A DNA stretch of 6,508 bases from Ignavibacteria bacterium (lineage in GTDB: Bacteria; Bacteroidota; Ignavibacteria; Ignavibacteriales; Melioribacteraceae). A program made the position numbers and the translations under genes. Below are positions 1-5,977 of this stretch, piece by piece. The stretch spans positions 1 through 6,508 of the forward strand of contig DAIEQP010000138.1 in NCBI GenBank assembly GCA_027347805.1. The letters are read 5' to 3'. The notes beneath the pieces are model-generated. The model was given only the letters and a program-made list of their open reading frames with translations, ran no database searches and was not told the origin of the DNA. Every line of letters begins with the position of its first letter. The first letter of the stretch is position 1.

Positions 1-1233
1 TCCGGCAATTTCTTTTGTTGCCTTCGTTGTTCGTTCAGCAAGTTTTCTAACTTCATCAGCTACTACAGCAAATCCTCTTCCCTGTTCACCAGCACGAGCT
101 GCTTCAATTGCCGCGTTGAGTGCAAGCAGGTTTGTTTGATCTGCAATGTCATCGATTACCTGAATAATTTCTCCAATTGCGTCGCTGCTTTTTCCAAGTG
201 CTTGAACAGTATCAGCCGATTTTTTAACCACTTCTGCAACTCTATTCATTCCCTCAATTGTTTCACTAACAACCTTACCACCTTCGCGGGCAATAGTACC
301 AGAATTTTTTGCTGCCTCTGCGGCTCTCGAAGAATTTTTTGTCGTTTCCATTATTGTTTTCGTCATTTGCTCAACAGCACTTGCAACTTCGGTTGTCTGG
401 CTGCTTTGTTCTTGAGCACCAGCTGCCATTTCTTCGGAGGAGGAAGAAATTTCGTTGCTTGCAGTTGCTGTTGCCTGAATAGCATTGCTAACATCACTTA
501 GTGCGTTATTAAAAGATTCTGCAAGTTTGTTAACATTATTTTTGAGTACACTGAAGTCGCCAATGTAATTGCCATCTATTTTTACTGTTAAATCTCCTGC
601 CGACATTTTACCAAGAACATTTACAGCTTCATTGAAAGGATTTACAAAAGCATCCAGTGTAGAGTTTACCCCGGAAATTATTTCACGATAAGCTCCTTTA
701 AATTTATTTACATCGCTGCGGACTGATAATTTTCCATTTACTGCTGCTTCGCTTAAATTTTTCGCTTCATTAATCAATTCATTTAAAGACTGATTTACCT
801 TAATCATTGCCTTTGATAAATAATCTTTTTCCGATTTTATTTTAACTGTCCTTGATAGATCACCATTTGCAATTGACTCGGCTACTTCAGTTTGTTCTTT
901 AAGTGATTCTACAATTGTGATAAATGCCTTTTCTAATCTTCCAATAGAATTTTCACCGCTTTCGCTTATTTTGATATTTACTTCACCTGCAGCAATTTTT
1001 TCTGCGTTTTCTCTCAACTGTTCAAGCGGCAATCGTATGCTTGTGGAAAGCCAAACTGACATTCCGATTGATATTATTACCGCAAATGCTGAGAGTATAT
1101 AGATAATTTCATTGTTCGAAGATTTATCCGAGTTAGTGGCTCCAAGTATAGCCAGCACAACAATAAAAATTGATAGAGTCACAGCACTCGAAATAATTCT
1201 AAAACGAATACTTTGCGAAGCAAACCAATTCAT
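1..1233 (-). CDS. Methyl-accepting chemotaxis protein with poly-HAMP array (3' end beyond window)
   Basis: This is a transmembrane chemoreceptor that would signal through CheW to a CheA kinase. The 411 codons visible run from the ATG at 1233 to the window edge, so the C-terminus is missing. Hydrophobic segments at residues about 11-31 and 44-63 are separated by only about 12 polar residues, so there is essentially no extracytoplasmic sensor domain. From residue 64 to about 240 there are several HAMP-like units, recognisable by repeated (I/V)(A/S)xG(D/E)(L/V) or NGKLS turns near residues 81-85, 121-126, 166-169 and 211-215. The hairpin tip is canonical: NAAIEAARAGEQGRGFAVVA (373-392) followed by DEVRKLAERT. 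The protein stops in the window within the second arm of the hairpin. The start is supported by AGGGAG 9 nt upstream. It lies 51 nt downstream of cheW on the same strand, so co-transcription is likely. Because no external domain is present, I infer it senses a membrane, cytoplasmic or energy-related signal. Confidence 0.95.
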   Translation of the reverse strand, partial: MNWFASQSIRFRIISSAVTLSIFIVVLAILGATNSDKSSNNEIIYILSAFAVIISIGMSVWLSTSIRLPLEQLRENAEKIAAGEVNIKISESGENSIGRLEKAFITIVESLKEQTEVAESIANGDLSRTVKIKSEKDYLSKAMIKVNQSLNELINEAKNLSEAAVNGKLSVRSDVNKFKGAYREIISGVNSTLDAFVNPFNEAVNVLGKMSAGDLTVKIDGNYIGDFSVLKNNVNKLAESFNNALSDVSNAIQATATASNEISSSSEEMAAGAQEQSSQTTEVASAVEQMTKTIMETTKNSSRAAEAAKNSGTIAREGGKVVSETIEGMNRVAEVVKKSADTVQALGKSSDAIGEIIQVIDDIADQTNLLALNAAIEAARAGEQGRGFAVVADEVRKLAERTTKATKEIAG

Positions 1234-1242
1234 TTCTTATCG

Positions 1243-1248
1243 CTCCCT
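1243..1248 (-). promoter_or_regulatory. Ribosome binding site of the MCP gene
   Basis: On the minus strand the sequence is AGGGAG, 9 nt before the ATG at 1233. It fixes the start of the chemoreceptor at 1233, just ahead of its first membrane segment. Confidence 0.7.
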
Positions 1249-1284
1249 GATTTAATTAATTAGTTGTTTTAGTATGTATAAAAA

Positions 1285-1773
1285 TTATGATTGAACCTTT
1301 TGTAACTGAGCATGGTCCGAACTAGATAAAACTTTTTCAAGGTCAATAAGAATCAACAATCTATCTTCAAGTTTTCCAACGGCACGTATAAATTCGGAAT
1401 CGATGCCTGTCACAAGTTCAGGTGGAGCTTCTGTTATATTCATTGGAATTCTAAGAACTTCTTTGACTGCATCAACAATAAAACCAACAGTTCTCCCGAC
1501 AATTTCCACCACAATAATTCTTGTATCTTTATCGTGTTCTTTTCTTTCTAATTTTAGTCTTGTTCTAAGGTCGATTATAGGAATTACTCTTCCGCGTAAA
1601 TTAATAACGCCTTCAACAAACTCTGGTGCGTTAGGAACTTTTGTTATTGTTGTCATTTTGTTTATTTCTTGAACATTCAAAATATCTACACCAAATTCTT
1701 CGTTGGCAATTTTAAAACTTACCAGTTGAAGTAATTCCGTAGATTCAGTCTTGGAATGTGTAACCGTGCTCAT
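1285..1773 (-). CDS. cheW: CheW chemotaxis coupling protein
   Basis: CheW is the cytoplasmic scaffold that links chemoreceptor tips to the CheA kinase. The 162-residue product is of normal length for a single-domain CheW. It has the CheW beta-barrel signature throughout: the opening QLVSFKIANEEFGVDILNV (16-34), the conserved VEGVINLRGRVIPIIDLR block (53-70) and the late GKLEDRLLILIDLEKVL segment (133-149). The NLRG at 58-61 is the most conserved part of the family. An ATG at 1785 in the same frame would add four residues but has no Shine-Dalgarno sequence. The ATG at 1773 has GGAG six nt upstream and also overlaps the stop codon of an upstream open frame as TAATG, so I chose 1773. It is followed 51 nt later by the chemoreceptor gene, its natural partner. 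Confidence in the function is high; the exact start is slightly less certain. Confidence 0.96.
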   Translation of the reverse strand: MSTVTHSKTESTELLQLVSFKIANEEFGVDILNVQEINKMTTITKVPNAPEFVEGVINLRGRVIPIIDLRTRLKLERKEHDKDTRIIVVEIVGRTVGFIVDAVKEVLRIPMNITEAPPELVTGIDSEFIRAVGKLEDRLLILIDLEKVLSSSDHAQLQKVQS

Positions 1774-1779
1774 TAAATT

Positions 1780-1783
1780 CTCC
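1780..1783 (-). promoter_or_regulatory. Ribosome binding site deciding the cheW start
   Basis: On the minus strand GGAG lies 6 nt before the ATG at 1773. It overlaps the alternative ATG at 1785, which has no such site of its own, and so argues for the shorter CheW. Confidence 0.6.
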
Positions 1784-1793
1784 ATTGATAAAA

Positions 1794-1810
1794 ATTATAC
1801 AATGTATAAT
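1794..1810. repeat. Perfect 17-bp palindrome upstream of cheW
   Basis: ATTATACAATGTATAAT is two 8-nt arms around one central base. It lies 21 nt upstream of the cheW start at 1773, near the 3' end of the apparent small gene. It could be an operator, a weak AU-only hairpin in the mRNA or chance in AT-rich DNA. The minus strand also shows TATAAT within it. No regulator can be named from the sequence. Confidence 0.35.
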
Positions 1811-2101
1811 CGTAGGAAAAATGATTTAGTTTACTTTTAAATTTTTTTGTAAATAAATGATTGATGAACCTTGCTGCGCGGTATTTATTACATAGCACTA
1901 AATAACCGAATGAATTCTGTACGAAATAATCTTCTTGATTAATAGAGTGAATCCCTTCAATAAATAATAAAAGATTGCCGGATTTAAATGCTTGCTCGAG
2001 TTAAGTTTTAGGCAATAATTAATTGAGGTTACTTTATGCGCAAGTGTTATTTCACAAATTCCATCCCTTGTATTTACGCTGACTAAAATCATAAACTTCT
2101 T

Positions 2102-2107
2102 CTCCTT
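2102..2107 (-). promoter_or_regulatory. Ribosome binding site of the small gene upstream of cheW
   Basis: On the minus strand AAGGAG lies 9 nt before the ATG at 2092. This strong site is the main reason to think that translation really starts there, although the frame is short and does not reach cheW. Confidence 0.6.
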
Positions 2108-2329
2108 GCATTTTTTTGTTCAAATATTATTCCAAGATTTTTGACAGCACTGAACTAGAGGGATTCAATTCAAATGGTCAATATTATTCACTTTTGCATA
2201 TTGAGCCATCAACTTTTTAGCTGGGTTTAACAATTATAAAAACATTCATTTTACAAATAAATAATTTGTCTTTTGAGCATTTCAGATTGATCAAATCATA
2301 AACAGAAACTACCTGGAATGGCATTGGAA

Positions 2330-2359
2330 TTGTCAGTTATTCTGGTTCAGTGTAATTAT
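2330..2359 (+). promoter_or_regulatory. Candidate promoter of the kinase operon
   Basis: TTGTCA at 2330-2335 resembles a -35 box. An extended -10-like TG-T-AATTAT follows at 2351-2359, with 18 nt between the two hexamers. It would start transcription about 60 nt before the first kinase gene. The match is imperfect and such motifs are common in AT-rich DNA. Bacteroidota promoters may also differ from this consensus. Confidence 0.22.
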
Positions 2360-2413
2360 TATAGATATTTACTTCTGATAGATGGAAAAACGACATGTAA
2401 TTACTGTCCATTT

Positions 2414-2418
2414 GAGGA
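2414..2418 (+). promoter_or_regulatory. Ribosome binding site of the first histidine kinase
   Basis: GAGGA lies 9 nt before the ATG at 2428 and supports this start. An upstream ATG at 2382 is in a different frame and ends at 2423. Confidence 0.55.
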
Positions 2419-2427
2419 TATAAACAG

Positions 2428-3690
2428 ATGTGTTCACTTTCTTCAGAGAAGTTTGATGTGGATTATGAATCGACCAATTTAGCGGGAGATAGTCAAATTT
2501 CCTATTCCCAAAATTTTATTGGCCACCAGGCAAAAGATGGTATCCTAATTCTTGATCCTAAGGGAACTATCTTGGATGTTAATACAACCGCCTGTGAATT
2601 GATGGGATTCAACAGAAATGATTTGTTGGGAGTTTCGATAACTCATTTTTTTATCGAAACAATATTTTTCATCAGCAGCGACTGGGATAAATCCAAAGCA
2701 AATTCTTTTAGTTTTGAAAAAGCTCTTTATAATTCAAATAGGCAAACAATCGATACGGAAATAAACGTATATCTTCTTGATAACGAAAAAATTTTTATCA
2801 TAATTAAAGATAACTCAGAGTTAAAAAAAGTAAACGAACAAAATCAGAAAATTTTTGAGGAATTAAAGTTTAATAGAGATTTATTGGAAGAACAATCTGC
2901 TGAACTCGTCAAGGTGAGCGAACAGTTGAGTGAATCTGAAGATCAGTTAAAAGAATTAATTAAGGAAAAAGACAAGTTTATTTCAATAATTGCACACGAT
3001 ATTAAAAGTCCATTCACTGGATTGATTGGTTTATCAACAATATTGAAAGAAGGGTTCGAAACATTTGATAAAGAAAGACTTGGAAAATACCTGATACAAA
3101 TTGATGAACTCATTAAAAACCAGTATAAATTAATTGAAAATCTGTTGGATTGGTCGAGGCTCCAAAGCGGAAAATTGAAATGCAATATTACGAAAGTCAA
3201 TCTGCTGCATTCAGTTAATTATGTTTGTGGTCTGATTAACCAAAATGCGGCAAATAAATCAATTTCACTAAATAATAATATAACGAATGATTTATATGTT
3301 AAGGCAGACGAGTTAATGCTCAATTCCATTTTGGAAAATGTACTGGTGAATGCAATAAAATTTACTGAACCTGGAGGCAGTGTAGCTATAAATTCATTCA
3401 AAGAAAATTCGATGATAAGCATTGAAGTCCAGGATTCCGGCATAGGAATCGATCCCTTTGTCTTAGAAAATATTTTAAGAATTGACATAAGCCATTCAAC
3501 TCCAGGAACAAACATGGAGAGAGGCACTGGACTTGGATTAATTATTTGTAAAGAAATGGTTGATAGGCAGAACGGAACAATTAAAATAATAAGCGAACCG
3601 GGTAAAGGAACAAAAGTTATAATAAAGCTTAATGATGCCGATAACTTAGAAGAAGTTACCGATAAGGCAGAACCAATTACAACTGAATAG
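2428..3690 (+). CDS. Soluble PAS-domain sensor histidine kinase
   Basis: This is a cytoplasmic kinase that would autophosphorylate on His190 and pass the phosphate to a receiver domain. The 420 residues hold, in order, a polar leader (1-28), one PAS domain (about 30-130, with GILILDPKGTILDVN), a coiled-coil linker rich in E, K and Q (130-182), a HisKA domain with SIIAHDIKSP (187-195; His190) and a HATPase domain (about 293-402). The ATPase boxes are visible: N box LENVLVNAIKFT (302-313; N304, N308), G1 DSGIG (336-340) and G2 RGTGLGL (365-371). There is no membrane segment or signal peptide. The F-box region has leucine (NILRID) where phenylalanine is usual. Its kinase core clearly resembles that of the next gene, so the two are probably paralogues. 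It is the first gene of a tight operon and the stop is 2 nt before the next start. The PAS ligand cannot be predicted. Confidence 0.95.
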   Translation: MCSLSSEKFDVDYESTNLAGDSQISYSQNFIGHQAKDGILILDPKGTILDVNTTACELMGFNRNDLLGVSITHFFIETIFFISSDWDKSKANSFSFEKALYNSNRQTIDTEINVYLLDNEKIFIIIKDNSELKKVNEQNQKIFEELKFNRDLLEEQSAELVKVSEQLSESEDQLKELIKEKDKFISIIAHDIKSPFTGLIGLSTILKEGFETFDKERLGKYLIQIDELIKNQYKLIENLLDWSRLQSGKLKCNITKVNLLHSVNYVCGLINQNAANKSISLNNNITNDLYVKADELMLNSILENVLVNAIKFTEPGGSVAINSFKENSMISIEVQDSGIGIDPFVLENILRIDISHSTPGTNMERGTGLGLIICKEMVDRQNGTIKIISEPGKGTKVIIKLNDADNLEEVTDKAEPITTE

Positions 3691-3692
3691 AA

Positions 3693-5183
3693 ATGCATAC
3701 AAATTTGTTAATTGAAAACAATAATGATTTGGAAACTGCTAACGATTTTTCCTTTGGCATCTTTAGAGTAGATGTTAACGGAAATGTATTATTTGCAAAT
3801 AACGCGTTTCTAAAATTATTAGGATTCAGCTCTTTCAGCGGGCTTCAGCAGCATCTGTCAACTTTAAGCAGCGATGAACTGAAAAAATGTTTTTCTCCAA
3901 ACAGATTAAACATTCTTTCTCACCACAAAAATACCGAGCTTACAGAATTCACCTGGATTTCAAATGATGGTTCAAAATTATTGCTGCGTGAGTATGTCCA
4001 TGCAGTTAAAAAAGGATCAACTGTTTTATTCCTTGATTGCGTTGTCGAAAACATTTCAGAAAAAAGTTTATTAGATAAAATATATACCGATCTTACTTCA
4101 ACTGACAACTCAATACTTAGAGCAATCCCGGATTATATTTTTGTTGTATCGAAGGATGGAGAGATACTTGAGACAAAAAATAACTATCAAAGAGTATTCC
4201 CGCATCTTTCAAATATTACAGGCAAAAATCTGAGCGAAATCTTCAGCGTTAAGATTTCTTCTATGATGCTTCAATTAATAAGACGAACTTTGGTTAGCGG
4301 AGAAAAAGAATCTATCGAATTTCAATTCGATGATTCCAATTGCGATTTGTTTTTTGAGGCCCGGTTTATAATTCGTCATGCAAATGATGTTGTAATGATT
4401 TTAAGAGATATATCAGCACAAAAACAAGCTGAAAAAAGATTGGAAGGTGCAACAGAAGCACTTAAACAGTCAAATTCCACAAAAGACAAATTCTTCTCAA
4501 TTATCAGTCACGATTTGCGATCACCGATAAATGGAATATTGAATTATGCAGAGATTTTATCGAACGAAAGTGATGTGCTTTCAAAAGAAGAGATAAAAGA
4601 GTTTTCAGATTACATTTATGATATTGCCCGCAATACAATCGGGCTTTTGAATAATTTGCTTGAGTGGTCACGTCTGCAAAGCGGCAAAATTACATTCCAA
4701 CCAGGTATGGTTAGATTAAACGATTTGGTTAATAATACTATTTCATTAGTAACTCACAATTCCTTAGCTAAAAAGATTAGCATTTCAAATTTGATTCAGA
4801 AAGAGATACTTATACCTGCTGATGAAAATATGCTTTCCTCAATTTTTTTGAACTTAATTGGAAATGCCATTAAGTTTACAAACAATGGAGGAAGGATAAT
4901 TATATCAACTGAAGATAGAGGTGAATTCACCCAAATATGCATATCGGATAATGGAATTGGGATGGGTGAAGAATCTGTAAGAAAATTATTTGCTCCCGAT
5001 GTTATGTTTACCACACTTGGAACCGCAAAGGAAAAAGGAACGGGGCTTGGTTTGATGCTTTGTAAAGAATTTGTAAAATTTCACGAGGGATCTATTTGGG
5101 CAGAAAGTAATATTGGCAAGGGCACCTGTTTTTATTTTACCTTATCTAAAAGTATTAAAAATAATATAAGTGAGTTGATTTAA
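3693..5183 (+). CDS. Soluble two-PAS sensor histidine kinase
   Basis: This 496-residue cytoplasmic kinase has two N-terminal PAS domains (about 17-120, with FGIFRVDVNGNVLFANNAF, and about 138-241, with IPDYIFVVSKDGEILETKN). A short helical linker (242-264) follows, then HisKA with SIISHDLRSP (269-278; His273) and a HATPase domain (about 375-486). The catalytic boxes are complete: N box N387 and N391 in LNLIGNAIKFT, G1 DNGIG (419-423), F box KLF (431-433) and G2 KGTGLGL (448-454). No membrane segment is present. The start is 2 nt after the upstream kinase's stop and has no good ribosome site, so translation is probably coupled. Its stop overlaps the response regulator's ATG as TAATG. The core resembles the preceding kinase but the sensory half differs, as expected if a duplicated kinase took on a different input. 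The closest downstream partner is the REC-REC protein. Confidence 0.95.
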   Translation: MHTNLLIENNNDLETANDFSFGIFRVDVNGNVLFANNAFLKLLGFSSFSGLQQHLSTLSSDELKKCFSPNRLNILSHHKNTELTEFTWISNDGSKLLLREYVHAVKKGSTVLFLDCVVENISEKSLLDKIYTDLTSTDNSILRAIPDYIFVVSKDGEILETKNNYQRVFPHLSNITGKNLSEIFSVKISSMMLQLIRRTLVSGEKESIEFQFDDSNCDLFFEARFIIRHANDVVMILRDISAQKQAEKRLEGATEALKQSNSTKDKFFSIISHDLRSPINGILNYAEILSNESDVLSKEEIKEFSDYIYDIARNTIGLLNNLLEWSRLQSGKITFQPGMVRLNDLVNNTISLVTHNSLAKKISISNLIQKEILIPADENMLSSIFLNLIGNAIKFTNNGGRIIISTEDRGEFTQICISDNGIGMGEESVRKLFAPDVMFTTLGTAKEKGTGLGLMLCKEFVKFHEGSIWAESNIGKGTCFYFTLSKSIKNNISELI

Positions 5184-5971
5184 TGGATGGACCTTTAATA
5201 AAATTTCTTATCGTTGAAGATGATGAATCTCAAAGAATGATTTTAAAATCAATTCTTAAAAAAAATTATACATGCGAAATCAAGGAAGCTTCAAATGGCA
5301 ACGAAGCACTGGAACAAATTAAAATTGAGAACCCGACGCTTATATTATTAGATTTAAGCATGCCTCAACTTGGCGGCACAGAGTTGCTTGAAATTTTCCA
5401 GACAAATCCTGATTACAAAAAAATTCCTGTGATTGTTACAAGTGCAAATAACGACAGAAAAACAATAGGAAATCTTGTAAACAAAGGCATTTATGATTAC
5501 ATCCTAAAACCGATTGAAAGACACTCTGCACTCAACAGAATAAATAAAGTACTCTCTGCAATCTTCGATGGTTTTGATCCGTTAAAAAATCATCATGAAG
5601 CTTCCGATAAACGGCCAAAACTTCTTTTGGTTGAACCGGACAAATATCAGCGTGAAATAATGGATAAACTGCTGGGAAATAAATTTGCTGTTCATGGCAC
5701 AAGAAACGGAACAGATGCTTTAGCAGCTTTTGAAAAAATAAAATATCCGTATATACTTCTTAGCGATAAAGCCGAACTGCTCGACAAGAAAATTGTAACA
5801 CAAAAAATTAGGGAAATCGCTGAAGACAAAGTTTTTATTTATTTGATCTATTCGGATGAAAAAACCATTTCACAAAAAATATTTAACTTTGACGGCCTAA
5901 TTAAACGTTCAATAGACCCGGAACAGTTTCGAAAAGAAATTCTAAATTCACTTAAAGTTATTGATGAATAG
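5183..5971 (+). CDS. Response regulator with two receiver domains and no output domain
   Basis: The first receiver (about 5-126) is canonical: acidic pocket E12, D13 and D14, phosphoacceptor Asp57 in LILLDLSMPQLGG, Thr86 in VIVTSA and Lys109 in YILKP. It should accept phosphate from the adjacent kinases. A second receiver-like domain (about 145-256) starts with KLLLVEPDKYQREIM. It keeps an aspartate (D195 in YILLSD) at the expected site and a lysine (K241 in LIKR). However, its acidic pocket is VEPDK instead of paired acids, the MPxxDG loop is replaced by KAELLDKK, and Arg242 replaces the proline after the lysine. It is therefore partly degenerate and may be a pseudo-receiver used for binding or dimerisation. 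At 262 residues there is no room for a DNA-binding or enzyme domain, so output must be by protein contact or phosphorelay. The start overlaps the kinase stop by 1 nt. The next gene follows in the same frame after the TAG. Confidence 0.92.
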   Translation: MDGPLIKFLIVEDDESQRMILKSILKKNYTCEIKEASNGNEALEQIKIENPTLILLDLSMPQLGGTELLEIFQTNPDYKKIPVIVTSANNDRKTIGNLVNKGIYDYILKPIERHSALNRINKVLSAIFDGFDPLKNHHEASDKRPKLLLVEPDKYQREIMDKLLGNKFAVHGTRNGTDALAAFEKIKYPYILLSDKAELLDKKIVTQKIREIAEDKVFIYLIYSDEKTISQKIFNFDGLIKRSIDPEQFRKEILNSLKVIDE

Positions 5972-5977
5972 ATTACG

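Larger units (their letters stand above)
1773..2092 (-). pseudogene. Small frameshifted gene upstream of cheW, possibly STAS-like
   Basis: I do not recognise this gene with certainty. An ATG at 2092 is preceded by a strong Shine-Dalgarno sequence (AAGGAG, 9 nt away). It opens a 64-codon frame ending at 1898 and beginning MILVSVNTRDGICEITLAHK. The -1 frame is open from 2000 to a TAA at 1775-1773 and overlaps the cheW ATG as TAATG, typical of translational coupling. Joining the two frames by one -1 step gives a product of about 106 residues, the usual size of a STAS domain (anti-sigma factor antagonist family). Its pattern is STAS-like: a beta-hairpin start, then SGNLLLFIEGIHSIN, then SFGYLVLCNKYRAA. 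However, about seven extra residues seem to sit between the last two segments. The frames overlap in 2000-1898, where an in-frame T TTA AAT heptamer occurs at 1988-1982. It may be a decayed gene, a sequence error or a programmed frameshift. The STAS assignment is inference. Confidence 0.42.
2093..2427. other. Divergent intergenic region between the chemotaxis and kinase operons
   Basis: These 335 bp hold no credible gene, RNA or terminator. Leftward, TAATAT (minus strand, 2129-2124) about 30 nt before the ATG at 2092 could be a -10 element, without a convincing -35. Rightward, TTGTCA (2330-2335) and TGTAATTAT (2351-2359) have roughly sigma70-like spacing. A small inverted repeat, ACAAAT/ATTTGT, lies at 2253-2269 with a 5-nt loop. 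A 13-codon ATG frame at 2382-2423 has no ribosome site. All promoter suggestions are weak because the region is AT-rich. Confidence 0.5.

Noticed and set aside
136..501. Cysteine-rich 121-codon open frame on the plus strand
   Set aside because: It is antisense to the conserved signalling hairpin of the chemoreceptor. Its Cys/Ser/Asn-rich composition is what the reverse strand of Ala/Glu/Thr-rich helices gives. No ribosome site was seen.
1403..1672. 89-codon open frame on the plus strand
   Set aside because: It lies entirely antisense to the conserved core of cheW and has no domain pattern.
2253..2269. ACAAAT/ATTTGT inverted repeat considered as a terminator
   Set aside because: The stem is 6 bp of mostly A-T pairs with a 5-nt loop. 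It is too weak for a terminator and sits upstream of both operons rather than after a gene.
2382..2423. 13-codon ATG frame ending just before the first kinase start, considered as a leader peptide
   Set aside because: It has no ribosome site, no runs of one amino acid and no attenuator hairpin nearby.
3219..3698. 159-codon open frame on the minus strand
   Set aside because: It is antisense to the ATPase domain of the first kinase, which has all its catalytic boxes. It is a shadow frame.
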